A DNA stretch of 64,000 bases from an uncultured Bacilli bacterium (GCA_934140285.1 CAKPBI010000003.1:1-64000); one strand, 5' to 3'; numbered from the stretch's first letter, positions 33,908 through 43,811 are shown. Program-made: numbers and translations. The notes: generated by a model not told the origin, from the letters alone.

Positions 33908-34842
33908 AAATCACCTTGAAAGACATTTTCTTTTCGCATTAATTTATCAATTTCATTTAATACTACAAATTTCTTTAAAGTCCAAGTAGGTTCAATCAAC
34001 AAATCTTTAGGAGCATCTCCAGTTAAACGATGAATAACAATATTTTCATCTAATAACCTAAGTTGTTGAACAACAATCTTTACATATTCTTCAAGAGTCA
34101 AAACATGAAAAGGATGCATCATATAATACTTTTCAAGTGGTGTATTTTTCATAATATGAAGCATATGAATCTTAACACCATCAGGATGCTCATTATTAAC
34201 AAATTTAACTGTATTTATCATATCAGTAGTAGTTTCATTAGGAAGTCCATTAATAATATGAACAATCGTATGAATTCCCGCTTTCTTAAGCTTTCTAATG
34301 GCATCAAGAAAAACTTCATTATGGTACCCCCTATTAATAAGTTTTGCAGTAACTTCATTAGAGGTTTGAAACCCTAGTTCTACCCATACTTCAATTCTTT
34401 GATTTAATTCTTGTAAATATTTAATTTTTTCATCATCAATGGCATCTGGTCTTGTCGCAATACTAAGTACTTTAATATTTTCATCAATTGGACCATCTTT
34501 AGTTATGATTTGTTCATAGACGCTTTTTAATTTTTCCAAACTTCCATAGGTGTTAGTATTAGCTTGAAAGTAAGCTATGTAATACCCATCATTCCACTTA
34601 TGCATCATCATTTTCTTAATTTCTTCAAATTGGGTTCTTAATGGATGTTTTACGTTTCCTGCGAAATCACCACTACCTGCCTCAGAACAAAAGATGCAAC
34701 CAAGTTTACTGATAGTGCCATCACGGTTTGGACAACTAAAGTTGCCATTTAAAGATATTCTAAATGTTTTTTTACCAAAGCGCTGTAAACAATAATTATT
34801 CATTGTATAGTAATGCTTTTCATTATTAAATAAGGGATTCAT
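33895..34842 (-). CDS. Radical SAM protein, YtqA/YhcC family
   Basis: A 315-residue radical SAM enzyme. The 4Fe-4S ligands lie in CPNRDGTISKLGCIFC (family spacing C-x8-C-x2-C), followed by the SAM-binding region (ELGFQTSN) and HIINGLPNET. This matches the TIGR01212 group. Pairing with the adjacent methyltransferase suggests both modify the same RNA, perhaps tRNA wobble uridine. ATG 34842 is chosen because AGAGGAAA precedes it. The gene is first of a two-gene minus-strand operon. Confidence 0.9.
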   Translation of the reverse strand: MNPLFNNEKHYYTMNNYCLQRFGKKTFRISLNGNFSCPNRDGTISKLGCIFCSEAGSGDFAGNVKHPLRTQFEEIKKMMMHKWNDGYYIAYFQANTNTYGSLEKLKSVYEQIITKDGPIDENIKVLSIATRPDAIDDEKIKYLQELNQRIEVWVELGFQTSNEVTAKLINRGYHNEVFLDAIRKLKKAGIHTIVHIINGLPNETTTDMINTVKFVNNEHPDGVKIHMLHIMKNTPLEKYYMMHPFHVLTLEEYVKIVVQQLRLLDENIVIHRLTGDAPKDLLIEPTWTLKKFVVLNEIDKLMRKENVFQGDLCTK

Positions 34843-34983
34843 AATATTTCCTCTTTTCATATATATAGTTTAACAAAATAACGATGTTTTGTCAAAAACA
34901 AAGAAATGCAAAAACGCTTTAAAATGTTAAATATTATTTTTTTTACTTAAAAAGTGATATAATAAAATGTAGGAGAAATGACT

Positions 34984-35871
34984 ATGAAACAAAATAAAAC
35001 AATCAGAATTATAATCAATTTATTAATCTATTTAGTAGGAATAATCGGCAGTTACTTTCTATATCAATTATTTGAAAGTATTCTTCCTCAAAAACTTAAT
35101 AATCCATTATTCATTTTAATAATTCTTAATGTTATTCTCACCATTTTTATTTTTACTTTGGGAACAATAATAAAAGAATATAATCTATATAATTTATATT
35201 GGGGAGTTGTATCACTATTTTCAATATTGATGTTCGCTTTAAAAACAAAATTGCTTTCTAATGGTAATGTTATAATCATAATTATATGTATAGCAATTTA
35301 TACTTTAAAGTCACTTGCTGAATTTATTATAAAAATAACTAATAATGAAAATGATGACTGGAAGTATGAAACTTTACAAAAGAAGCATCCATCCATTTGG
35401 CCAATCTTTGCTTTCTTTTTAATGTCACTACTTCCTACAGCTTTACTTTATTTAGGAATGCTTCCAGCATTTAAGTATATTGAAGAATTTAAAAGAGGCG
35501 CTACACCAACCCTTTCAACATGGCTTGGCCTTGTAGTACTTTTAGTAGGTATTGTTTTTGAAGAAATAGCAGAAATTCAAAAGTCAATATTTAATAAAAA
35601 ACAAGATAATAAGGGTAAAATTTGTAATTATGGCTTATACAAGAAGAGTCGCTACCCTCAATATTTTGGAGAAATATTATTTTGGTTTGGTCTTTGCATG
35701 ATGGGAATATCGTTTGTTAATGATCAAAATTGGATTTTAATTTCTTCACCAGTGATGATTTTAGTATATATCAGTGCATTAATCATTCCTATGAATGATA
35801 AACATAATCTTGAAGTCTATCATGACTTTGACAAACATAAAGAAAAAACAAATGGATTTTTTCCATTTTAG
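34984..35871 (+). CDS. Isoprenylcysteine methyltransferase-like membrane protein (DUF1295)
   Basis: A 295-residue polytopic protein with about seven membrane segments. The C-terminal part has NYGLYKKSRYPQYFGEILFWFGL and ends with HNLEVYHDF, the pattern of the steroid 5-alpha-reductase/ICMT-like DUF1295 family. Family members reduce or methylate lipid-like substrates; which applies here is unknown. ATG 34984 lies 8 nt after AGGAG and is preferred to ATG 34978. An extended -10 (TGA-TATAAT, 34955-34963) precedes it. Confidence 0.8.
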   Translation: MKQNKTIRIIINLLIYLVGIIGSYFLYQLFESILPQKLNNPLFILIILNVILTIFIFTLGTIIKEYNLYNLYWGVVSLFSILMFALKTKLLSNGNVIIIIICIAIYTLKSLAEFIIKITNNENDDWKYETLQKKHPSIWPIFAFFLMSLLPTALLYLGMLPAFKYIEEFKRGATPTLSTWLGLVVLLVGIVFEEIAEIQKSIFNKKQDNKGKICNYGLYKKSRYPQYFGEILFWFGLCMMGISFVNDQNWILISSPVMILVYISALIIPMNDKHNLEVYHDFDKHKEKTNGFFPF

Positions 35872-35885
35872 AAAAGAGGTAAAAT

Positions 35886-37346
35886 ATGGCTTGTACAACA
35901 ATTTTAGTAGGTAAAGATGCGAGTTATGATGGTTCAACCATGATCGCACGTAATGATGATGGTTTTTTTGATGAAAAAAAACTAATCGTAGTTGAACCTA
36001 AAGATCAACCAAGAAAGTACAAAACAGTAAATAGTCACTTAGAGATTGAACTTCCAGACAATCCTCTTCGCTATACTTCATGTCCTAGCGTTAATCCTAA
36101 ACATGGAGTTTGGCCCGCAAATGGCATTAATGAAGCTAATGTTGCGATGACGGCTACAGAAACTATTACATCTAATCCTTTAGTCCTTGGTGCTGATCCA
36201 TATGTAAAATATGTTAAAGCAAAATCAGAAGAGGAAAAAGATATCCCTGGTGGTATTGGTGAAGAAGACTTAGTATTAATTACGCTTCCTTATATTACAA
36301 CTGCTAAAGAAGGGGTAATTAGACTTGGAAGTTTACTTGAAAAATACGGAACTTATGAACCTAATGGTATTGCTTTTTCTGATTCTAAGGAAATATGGTG
36401 GCTTGAAACTATTGGTGGACATAACTGGATTGCTCGCAAAGTAAAAGATAATGAATATGTAGTAATGCCAAATCAATTTGGTCTTGATCGTTTTGATTTT
36501 GATGATGCATATGGAGAACAAAAAGAAAACATGTGTTCAAAAGGCTTAAAACAATTAGTTGAAGATTATCATTTAAATCTTAACAATGATGGTAAATTTA
36601 ATCCACGTCTTGCTTTTGGCAGCCATAGTGATGCTGATCACATTTATAATACTCCACGTGCATGGTATATGGCACGCTACTTTAATCCTAATACTTACAA
36701 ATGGGATGGTGAAAATGCTGACTTTAACCCACAAAGTGATAATATCCCATGGTCATTTGTTCCAGAAAGAAAGATTACTGTAGAAGATGTTAAGTATATC
36801 TTATCATCATATTATCAAGGAACTCCATATAACCCATATAGTAAGATAGGTGACAAACAAGGAATCTATCGTCCAATCGGTATTAGCCGTACTGGTGTAA
36901 TGGCAGTACTTCAAATAAGAGGATATATGCCAAAAGAAATTGCGGCAGTGGAATGGATATGTTTTGGGTCTAATGCTTTTAATGCGATAATTCCAATGTA
37001 TACTAATACCAATAAAATGCCTAAATATATTAGTGATGTCACACTTGATGTATCAACTTCTAATTTTTATTGGACATCTCGTTTAATTGGAGCTTTAGCA
37101 GATGCTCACTATGCTAGTGGTATAATTATAGTTGAACGTTACCAAGCTCAAGTTGCTAATGAATCACATCACCTTTTAAATGTATATGATAAAAAGATGA
37201 TAGAGACAAATAACTTCACCCTAATTGATGAAGCAAACGATGCCGTCGCAAAAATGGCTGAAGAAAAAACTCAAGATGCTCTAAATAAAATACTACTTGA
37301 TGCATCAACCCATATGAAGAATGGATATAATCGCGCAGATAATTAA
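35886..37346 (+). CDS. pepD: C69-family dipeptidase
   Basis: A 486-residue N-terminal-nucleophile hydrolase. It begins MACTTILVGKDASYDGSTMIARNDDG; Cys3 would become the nucleophile after removal of Met-Ala. Typical PepD blocks follow: NPLRYTSCPSV, GINEANVAMTATET, EEDLVLITLPYI, WWLETIGGHNWIARKV and RPIGISRTGVMAVLQIR. Length agrees with lactobacillar PepD. It probably cleaves dipeptides in the cytosol. It follows the DUF1295 gene by 14 bp and ends at a terminator. Confidence 0.93.
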   Translation: MACTTILVGKDASYDGSTMIARNDDGFFDEKKLIVVEPKDQPRKYKTVNSHLEIELPDNPLRYTSCPSVNPKHGVWPANGINEANVAMTATETITSNPLVLGADPYVKYVKAKSEEEKDIPGGIGEEDLVLITLPYITTAKEGVIRLGSLLEKYGTYEPNGIAFSDSKEIWWLETIGGHNWIARKVKDNEYVVMPNQFGLDRFDFDDAYGEQKENMCSKGLKQLVEDYHLNLNNDGKFNPRLAFGSHSDADHIYNTPRAWYMARYFNPNTYKWDGENADFNPQSDNIPWSFVPERKITVEDVKYILSSYYQGTPYNPYSKIGDKQGIYRPIGISRTGVMAVLQIRGYMPKEIAAVEWICFGSNAFNAIIPMYTNTNKMPKYISDVTLDVSTSNFYWTSRLIGALADAHYASGIIIVERYQAQVANESHHLLNVYDKKMIETNNFTLIDEANDAVAKMAEEKTQDALNKILLDASTHMKNGYNRADN

Positions 37347-37380
37347 AAAAAAGGATTACTTGAAAAAGTAATCCTTTATT
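37342..37380. terminator. Bidirectional terminator
   Basis: AAAGGATTACTT and AAGTAATCCTTT pair; an A8 run on the left gives a T-run for the minus strand, which ends yigZ. Confidence 0.85.
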
Positions 37381-37990
37381 CTATTTCCTCTTCATCATCA
37401 TTTTTTAAGATTCTTATCTTAATAAGATTATTAGTCATACTAATTAATTGATTACAAACTCCTGTTACTTCATCTTTAGGTACTCTTACAATAAAAGTAA
37501 CATCTGTAGAAAATTGCTTTTTAATAATCTCATATTTTGAAAGTCTATTTTCAATAATATTCATAAAACTATAATCAAAGGAAAGATATAATCCTAGATA
37601 ATTAATAATAGGGGTAATTTCTAACATTTTTAAGGCTGTACTTGCACTCTTAGAGTAGGCTCTAACTAAACCTCCAGCTCCAAGTTTAACCCCACCAAAA
37701 TAACGCACAATCACACATGTAAAGTTTGTGATATCATTTTTCCTAAAAACATCAAGGGTAGGAAGACCAGCGGTTCCACTTGGTTCCCCATCATCATTAG
37801 CTTGTCCATACTCTCCCGTTTTTCCGATAGTCATGGCAACCACATGATGGGTAGCACTAGGATGAAGAGCTTTAACATAACTTACATAGTCTTTTGCGTC
37901 ATCAACATTATCTGTATGTTTAAGGTAGGTTATAAATCTACTTTTATTAATTTCTAATTCATTTACGATTTCACCTTTAATTGTATTCAT
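37376..37990 (-). CDS. YigZ/IMPACT family protein
   Basis: A 204-residue protein of the YigZ family. The N-terminal UPF0029 domain (about 15-118) has SRFITYL, HVVAMTIG, NDDGEPSGTAGLPTLDVF and VIVRYFGGVKLGAGGLVRAYSKSA; a C-terminal DUF1949 domain follows. The eukaryotic relative IMPACT controls Gcn2; the bacterial role is not settled. AAGGAGGT precedes the ATG on the minus strand. Confidence 0.9.
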   Translation of the reverse strand: MNTIKGEIVNELEINKSRFITYLKHTDNVDDAKDYVSYVKALHPSATHHVVAMTIGKTGEYGQANDDGEPSGTAGLPTLDVFRKNDITNFTCVIVRYFGGVKLGAGGLVRAYSKSASTALKMLEITPIINYLGLYLSFDYSFMNIIENRLSKYEIIKKQFSTDVTFIVRVPKDEVTGVCNQLISMTNNLIKIRILKNDDEEEIE

Positions 37991-38046
37991 AAATATTACC
38001 TCCTTTATAGTATAGCAAAAACAAGAAGATTTTTAAAGTAATGTGG

Positions 38047-38052
38047 TATAAT
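38047..38052 (+). promoter_or_regulatory. -10 of the cinA-like gene
   Basis: TGG-TATAAT (TG at 38044-38045) stands about 20-30 bp before the gene start. Confidence 0.55.
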
Positions 38053-38077
38053 TTATTAAATAAGGATGGAAGAAAAT

Positions 38078-38545
38078 ATGGAAAAAGAACTCGTAACCCT
38101 ACTTAGAAAATTAAATCTTACAATCAGTTTTGGAGAATCATGTACAGGAGGACTTCTCGCAAGTACCCTTGTTAATGTAAGTGGAGCCTCTAATGTATTT
38201 AACGAAAGCTATGTAACATATAGCGAAGAAGCTAAAATGAGAATCCTTGGTGTAAAAAAAGAAACCTTAGATAAATACTCAGTATACTCAGAAGAAGTAG
38301 CTATTGAAATGGTAAAAGGAGTTTACAATTTATCTAAAGCAAACATCGCTGTATCAATTACTGGCCGTGCTGGAGGCGAAGTAAAAGAAGAACAAGATGG
38401 CAGTTGTGACTTTGCTATTCTCCTTCATATAGGTGAAAAAGAAACTCTTTATACAGAACATTTTATTACCTCAGGATTAAGAAATGAGGTTAGGAAAAAT
38501 CAGGTTGAACACATTTTTGAAGTGATTATAAACATGCTAAAATAA
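38078..38545 (+). CDS. pncC: CinA C-terminal domain protein (PncC type)
   Basis: A 155-residue stand-alone CinA_C domain. FGESCTGGLLASTLVNVSGAS, SYVTYSEEAKMRILGV, YSEEVAIEMV and ISVSITGRAGG-like AVSITGRAGG identify it. Such proteins deamidate nicotinamide mononucleotide in NAD salvage. The full CinA N-terminal domain is absent. Note SITGRAGG where SITGIAGP is usual. ATG 38066 in frame is possible but sits too near the AAGG. Own promoter. Confidence 0.87.
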   Translation: MEKELVTLLRKLNLTISFGESCTGGLLASTLVNVSGASNVFNESYVTYSEEAKMRILGVKKETLDKYSVYSEEVAIEMVKGVYNLSKANIAVSITGRAGGEVKEEQDGSCDFAILLHIGEKETLYTEHFITSGLRNEVRKNQVEHIFEVIINMLK

Positions 38546-38567
38546 TAGAATTAATCGGCCAAATTAT

Positions 38568-38596
38568 TTGCTAAAAAAGGTCAAATATGGTATAAT
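38568..38596 (+). promoter_or_regulatory. Promoter of tex
   Basis: TTGCTA (38568-38573), 17 bp, TGG-TATAAT (38588-38596). A small hairpin (GCCTGT, GAAA, ACAGGGC) lies in the leader. Confidence 0.75.
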
Positions 38597-38651
38597 ATTA
38601 AAGCCTGTGAAAACAGGGCACACACAATTTATTGATATACTGGAGGAAATG

Positions 38652-40952
38652 ATGGAAGAAAATAATTACATTAATGAGGCATTACTTGCGAAAATTTCAA
38701 AAGAACAAAATGTTAAAATTGTCCAAATTAATGCCGTTTTAGGACTAATTGAACAAGGTGCAACTGTACCTTTTATCGCTCGTTATCGTAAGGAAGTAAC
38801 TGGCAATCTTGATGAAGAACAAATTAGAGCTATTTATCAAGAATGGGAATATGGTCAAAAACTTGCAGCGCGTAAAGAAGATGTAATGCGCTTAATAGAA
38901 GAAAAAGGAAAACTAACTGAAGAAATTAAACAAGCAATTATCGTTGCTACTAAACTTTCAGAAATTGAAGATATATATCGTCCATTTAAGGAAAAGAAAA
39001 AGACTCGTGCGACAGATGCTAAGAAAAAAGGCTTAGATCCACTTGCTGAATATTTACTAAGTTTCCCTACTGAAGGAAATGTTGAAGAAGAAGCTAGTAA
39101 GTATGTAACTAACCTTGATGGCAAGACTGATGAAGAAATTGAAGCCATGAAAAAAGAAGGCTTAATTGTTAAAAATGTTCAAGAAGCTTTACAAGGTGCT
39201 AAAGATATTATTGCTGAAATGGTATCTGATGAACCACGTTATCGTACATGGATTAGAAATAACTTCATCAATTTTGGTAAAATGAAATCAGAAGTAAAAG
39301 ATGAATCACTTGATGAAAAACATGTTTATGAAATGTACTATAATTATGAAGAACCAATTAAGACAATTAAACTTCATAGAATTCTTGCTTTAAATAGAGC
39401 CGAAGCTGAAAAAGTAATTAAAGTAAGTATCGTTGAAAATCGTGATTTTGTTATCATGTATATTGAAAAAGATAAAATAGGTGATGAAAACATGAAGTCA
39501 CTTACTGCTCCATATGTTCAAGAAGCATGTGAAGATGCATATGATCGTTTAATTAAACCTGCAATTGTTCGTGAAATTAGAGCTGACCTAAAAGATAAAG
39601 CTGAAGATCAAGCTATCCATATTTTTGGTGAAAACCTAAGAAACTACTTATTACAAGCACCAATGAAAGGAAAAACAGTTCTTGGTGTTGACCCAGCTTA
39701 TCGTACTGGATGTAAACTTTGTGTAGTTGATGCTACAGGAAAAGTTCTTGAAAAGAGTGTTATGTATCCTCACCAAAAACAAAAAGGTGAAGTTGTTCCT
39801 CCAGGAAGATATGAAAATGCTATTAACATTTTCTTAGATTTAGTTGAAAGATACAATGTAGAAGTTGTAGCTATCGGTAATGGTACAGCTAGCCGTGAAA
39901 CAGAAGCCTTTGTTGCAGAACAATTAAAACGTGTTTCTCGTCCTGTTAAATACATTATCGTAAATGAAGCTGGTGCATCAGTATATTCTGCATCTGACCT
40001 TGCTCGTGAAGAATTCCCTGATTATTCAGTAGAAGAACGTTCAGCAGTATCAATCGCTCGTCGTCTACAAGATCCACTTTCAGAATTAGTTAAGATTGAA
40101 CCTAAAGCTATCGGTGTTGGCCAATATCAACATGACGTAACACAAAGTAAATTAACGGAATCTCTAGACTTCGTTGTTGAAACTGCCGTTAACCAAGTTG
40201 GTGTTAACATCAATACTGCATCAGTATCTCTACTTCAATATGTAGCTGGTCTTAATGCTGGTGCAGCTAAAAAGATTGTAGCTTATCGTGATGCTAATGG
40301 TCGTTTCGTAACAAGAGAAGATATTAAAGTTAAAGGTGTTGGTCCAAAAGCCTTAGAACAAGCAATTGGTTTCTTAAGAATCGTTGATGGTTCTGAACCA
40401 CTTGATATGACTGCTATCCACCCTGAAAGTTATGAAGTTGCTAAAGCAATTCTTACAAAACTTGGATTTACAACAAGTGACCTTGGAAAAGCAGAATTAG
40501 TTGAAAAAGTTAAAGTTTTAACAGATGAAGATAAGAAAGCTCTAATCACTGAACTTAACGTTGGTGAATATACATTAAATGATATTCTTGATGCCTTTGT
40601 ATCTCCACTACGTGACCCACGTGATGAAATTGAAGCTCCTGTTTTAAGAAGTGATGTTCTACATCTTGAAGACTTAAAACCAGGTATGGAACTTCAAGGT
40701 ACAGTTCGTAACGTTGTTGACTTTGGTGCTTTCGTTGACTGTGGTGTTAAAGATGATGGTTTAGTTCACATCTCTAAGATGTCAAAGGGCTATATTAAAC
40801 ATCCACTTGATGCGGTAAGTGTTGGTCAAATTGTTAAAGTTTGGGTATTAGATGTTGATCTAAAGAAGAGCCGTTTACAATTAACAATGATCGACCCTAA
40901 TGAAAAAACTGCCGAAAAGCCTAAAAAACAAGCAAAAAAACAAGAAAATTAA
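38652..40952 (+). CDS. tex: RNA-binding transcription accessory protein Tex
   Basis: A 766-residue Tex protein: N-terminal helical domain (VPFIARYRKEVTGNLDEEQIR), YqgF-like nuclease fold (VLGVDPAYRTGCKLCVVDATGKVL), helix-hairpin-helix motifs (NQVGVNINTASVSLLQYVAGL, IKVKGVGPKALEQA) and C-terminal S1 domain (GMELQGTVRNVVDFGAFVDCG). Tex binds nucleic acid and affects transcription; the exact role varies between species. GGAGG lies 5 nt before ATG 38652. The upstream part of the open frame contains the promoter and cannot be coding. Confidence 0.95.
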   Translation: MEENNYINEALLAKISKEQNVKIVQINAVLGLIEQGATVPFIARYRKEVTGNLDEEQIRAIYQEWEYGQKLAARKEDVMRLIEEKGKLTEEIKQAIIVATKLSEIEDIYRPFKEKKKTRATDAKKKGLDPLAEYLLSFPTEGNVEEEASKYVTNLDGKTDEEIEAMKKEGLIVKNVQEALQGAKDIIAEMVSDEPRYRTWIRNNFINFGKMKSEVKDESLDEKHVYEMYYNYEEPIKTIKLHRILALNRAEAEKVIKVSIVENRDFVIMYIEKDKIGDENMKSLTAPYVQEACEDAYDRLIKPAIVREIRADLKDKAEDQAIHIFGENLRNYLLQAPMKGKTVLGVDPAYRTGCKLCVVDATGKVLEKSVMYPHQKQKGEVVPPGRYENAINIFLDLVERYNVEVVAIGNGTASRETEAFVAEQLKRVSRPVKYIIVNEAGASVYSASDLAREEFPDYSVEERSAVSIARRLQDPLSELVKIEPKAIGVGQYQHDVTQSKLTESLDFVVETAVNQVGVNINTASVSLLQYVAGLNAGAAKKIVAYRDANGRFVTREDIKVKGVGPKALEQAIGFLRIVDGSEPLDMTAIHPESYEVAKAILTKLGFTTSDLGKAELVEKVKVLTDEDKKALITELNVGEYTLNDILDAFVSPLRDPRDEIEAPVLRSDVLHLEDLKPGMELQGTVRNVVDFGAFVDCGVKDDGLVHISKMSKGYIKHPLDAVSVGQIVKVWVLDVDLKKSRLQLTMIDPNEKTAEKPKKQAKKQEN

Positions 40953-40988
40953 TATAAATATAGTATAATATGTTTAGGAGGATTTTTT

Positions 40989-41216
40989 ATGGTATTAGAA
41001 ACTGTTGCTGCGATTATCGCAAAAGAATTAAACAAAAAAGCTGAAGACATAAAAATGGAAACTAGATTAGTTGAAGATCTTGGTGCTGACTCTTTGGATG
41101 CAGTTGAAATTATGTTCGCATTAGAAGAAAAATTTGGCCTTGAAATAGATGATGATGCCGCTTTACAAATGAAGACTGTTGGCGATCTAGTTAACTATAT
41201 TGAAGCACATAAATAA
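40989..41216 (+). CDS. acpP: Acyl carrier protein
   Basis: A 75-residue acidic four-helix protein with the phosphopantetheine site DSL (LGADSLDAVEIMFALEEKFG). It carries fatty acid intermediates. GGAGG precedes the ATG. It is placed alone, between tex and a MarR-type regulator, whereas fatty acid genes often cluster; in streptococci a MarR regulator (FabT) also neighbours acpP. A terminator follows. Confidence 0.96.
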   Translation: MVLETVAAIIAKELNKKAEDIKMETRLVEDLGADSLDAVEIMFALEEKFGLEIDDDAALQMKTVGDLVNYIEAHK

Positions 41217-41229
41217 TAACAACTAAAAC

Positions 41230-41264
41230 AAAATCCTATTCTACTTAGTAGAGTAGGATTTTTA
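41230..41264 (+). terminator. Terminator after acpP
   Basis: AAAATCCTA with TCTACT pairs to AGTAGA with TAGGATTTT, followed by T residues. Confidence 0.8.
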
Positions 41265-41415
41265 ATTATATTGTTAATAATTTAATATTATAAGTTAATA
41301 CTAAATTATGTATAGCTAATAAATGAATATTAGCTAACTATTTTAAAACTTTTAAATTAAAAGAGTTGACTATTTTTTGATTTTGTTTTATAATTTAAAT
41401 GATGAGGTGAAGAAT

Positions 41416-42549
41416 ATGGAAAAACAAGAAAAAGTAAAAAAAGAATCTAAAAAGACAACAGTAAAAAAGACTACTCCGGTAAAGACTAAGATTGACCCTA
41501 AAACTGGTACTCTAAAAGTAGTTACTCCTAAAAAGACAACTAAGAAAGAAGAACCTAAGAAAACAACAAAAACAACTACTAAAAAAGCAACTACTACCAC
41601 TAAGAAGACTACCACTAAAAAAGCAACGTCTACTCCTAAAAAGACAACAGTTAAAAAAGAACCTAAAGTAGTAGTTCCAGAAACTCCAGTGGTTGAAATA
41701 GTACCTGAAGTTACTCCTGAGGTTGTAAACACTGTACAAGAAATAGTAGAAACTATCACCCCTGAAAAGAAAGAAGAAACAACTGAAGTAGTTACTCCAA
41801 CTAATGAAGAAGAAATAACTAGCTTTGAAGAAATACTTACGGATACTGAACAACCTGAAAAGGTTATGCCTTTTGTTAAGGTAGAAACTCCTAAAAAACG
41901 TGGACGTAAACCATCAGAAAATCCTCTACCAAAGAAAAGTTCTCGTGAACTAACAATTGAACCTCCTAAACGTCAACCTAAGGTTGAACCTAAAAAAGAG
42001 GAAAAGAAACCAGAGGAACCAAAACCAATAGTTCGTCCTACTCCAAAAAAACCTAAAAACTTTACAAAAGAAGAAAAGGTTGTTTATAAGAAATTACAAG
42101 AAGCATTTAATTTTGTTGCGAATATGACAAACGTTATTGAAGAAAGAACAATGGATCCAAAATTAATTTCTGATTTAACAGTCGGTGAACTTCATGTTAT
42201 TGAAGCAGTAGATCAAAATAATAATAAACCAATGTCATTAATTGCAAAAAAATTAAAGGTTACAGTTGGTTCACTTACTATAAGCATTAATCGTCTTGTT
42301 CAAAAAGGATACTTACTTCGTACAAGACATGAAATGGACCATCGTATTATTTTAATAAGCATTACTCAAAAAGGTAAAAAAGTTTTAAAAGTTCATGATA
42401 ATTTCCATGAAACAATTCTAGGTTTAGTTCTTGATTCATTAACACTAAAACAAACATATACGGTTATGAATCAATTCGCAATGGTTCTTGAAAATTATTA
42501 TGATCCAACAACAATAGAGTCGATTAGTAAGAAAGGAAGTAAGAAATAA
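41416..42549 (+). CDS. MarR-family regulator with long Lys/Thr/Pro-rich N-terminal region
   Basis: A 377-residue protein. Residues 1 to about 225 are low complexity, with repeated TTKK, KKTT and KEEPKK units, a Glu/Val/Pro/Thr-rich middle and an AT-hook-like KKRGRKPSENP (near 163-173). The C-terminal part (about 230-377) is a MarR winged helix: MSLIAKKLKVTVGSLTISINRLVQKGYLLRTRHEMDHRIILISITQKGKKVL. MarR proteins are usually about 150 residues. The tail should bind DNA without sequence preference. The gene is next to acpP, where FabT-type MarR regulators of fatty acid synthesis occur, so lipid control is possible. ATG 41416 follows GAGGTGA; the stop overlaps the next gene by 1 bp. Confidence 0.82.
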   Translation: MEKQEKVKKESKKTTVKKTTPVKTKIDPKTGTLKVVTPKKTTKKEEPKKTTKTTTKKATTTTKKTTTKKATSTPKKTTVKKEPKVVVPETPVVEIVPEVTPEVVNTVQEIVETITPEKKEETTEVVTPTNEEEITSFEEILTDTEQPEKVMPFVKVETPKKRGRKPSENPLPKKSSRELTIEPPKRQPKVEPKKEEKKPEEPKPIVRPTPKKPKNFTKEEKVVYKKLQEAFNFVANMTNVIEERTMDPKLISDLTVGELHVIEAVDQNNNKPMSLIAKKLKVTVGSLTISINRLVQKGYLLRTRHEMDHRIILISITQKGKKVLKVHDNFHETILGLVLDSLTLKQTYTVMNQFAMVLENYYDPTTIESISKKGSKK

Positions 42550-43802
42550 TGAAAGAAGAACTTATTAAAAATAGAATTAGACTCTCAAAGATGCTTGAAA
42601 ATAATTCATTCGCAGTTATCCATTCAGGCTATAATAAATTTAAATCTGCGGATTCTGTTTATGACTTTTTTGTTAATAATAATTTTTACTATTTAACAAA
42701 CATAGATCAAGCTAATGTAATTTTACTTGTTGGTAATGTTAATAACCATCATTTTGAAAAACTATTTATTGAAAGTGTTGACCCTGAAGTCGCAAAGTGG
42801 CTAGGTGCAACCCTAACTCATGAAGAAGCAAGTGAATTATCAGGAATTGCTATGCAAGATATTTTAGACATTAATATGTTTGAAAAATATACAGATTCTC
42901 TTTATCAATCTAATCGCTATGGATTAATGGAAGCTCATACTGTATATTTAGATCTTGAATATCGTGACATTCCTCTATATAATACTTTTGGAAGAGTTTA
43001 TGCGAAAACTGTTCGTGATCGTTTCCCAAGTGTAAAAATTGAAAATTGTTATAATATGATTATCTCATTAAGAATGTGTAAAAATGAAAAAGAAGTTGCT
43101 TTAATTAAAGAAAGTATCGCAACTACTAAAAGAGCTATTCTAAATGTTATGAGTCATCATAATGAATTATCTAATGAATCAATAGCAAATGCATATCATG
43201 ATTTTACGATAATTAAAGAAGGTAAGAATTTATCATTTAATGATATTATTGCCTCAGGTCATAATGCGACAGTATTACACTACGATGATAACAATAGTGA
43301 CATTCTTCCTAATAGTTTATTACTAATGGATGTTGGTTGTTATACTAAACATTATTCAAGTGATATCACAAGAACATTCCCTGTAAATGGTAAATTTACA
43401 GAACGTCAAAAAGAAGTATATGAAGTTGTACTTGATACAAATAAAAAATGTATTGAGTATGCAACTGCAGGTATGAGTTGGAAAGAATTAAATGATTATG
43501 CAAATAATCTACTCGCAAAAGGTTTAATCAAACTTGGTTTAATTAAAGACATAAGTGAACTTCGTAAATACTACTTCCACTCAATTGGCCATTCTCTTGG
43601 GCTTGATGTACATGATCCATCACATGCAAGTGAAGGACTAAAAGAAGGAATGGTAATTACAATTGAACCAGGACTATATATTCCAGAAGAAAGTATTGGT
43701 ATTCGTATTGAAGATAATATTATGATAACTAAGGGAAAAGCTATTCTTCTATCTAAAGATATTATCAAAGAAGTAGAAGATATTGAAAATTTCTTAAAAT
43801 AA
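42549..43802 (+). CDS. Xaa-Pro aminopeptidase, M24 family
   Basis: A 417-residue metallopeptidase. The N-terminal AMP_N domain (about 1-130) precedes a pitta-bread M24 domain with ligands in LLMDVGCYTKHYSSDITRTFPV, HSIGHSLGLDVHDPS, VITIEPGLYIP and GIRIEDNIMIT. Two Asp, one His and two Glu are therefore intact for two metal ions. It removes N-terminal residues before proline. It is translationally coupled to the MarR gene (TAATG overlap). Confidence 0.93.
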   Translation: MKEELIKNRIRLSKMLENNSFAVIHSGYNKFKSADSVYDFFVNNNFYYLTNIDQANVILLVGNVNNHHFEKLFIESVDPEVAKWLGATLTHEEASELSGIAMQDILDINMFEKYTDSLYQSNRYGLMEAHTVYLDLEYRDIPLYNTFGRVYAKTVRDRFPSVKIENCYNMIISLRMCKNEKEVALIKESIATTKRAILNVMSHHNELSNESIANAYHDFTIIKEGKNLSFNDIIASGHNATVLHYDDNNSDILPNSLLLMDVGCYTKHYSSDITRTFPVNGKFTERQKEVYEVVLDTNKKCIEYATAGMSWKELNDYANNLLAKGLIKLGLIKDISELRKYYFHSIGHSLGLDVHDPSHASEGLKEGMVITIEPGLYIPEESIGIRIEDNIMITKGKAILLSKDIIKEVEDIENFLK

Positions 43803-43811
43803 ATAATCGTT

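Noticed and set aside
41388..41853. Two overlapping minus-strand frames rich in Val, Phe and Ser
   Set aside because: They are the antisense of the Lys/Thr/Pro repeats of the MarR tail, which contain no stop codons in these frames by composition.
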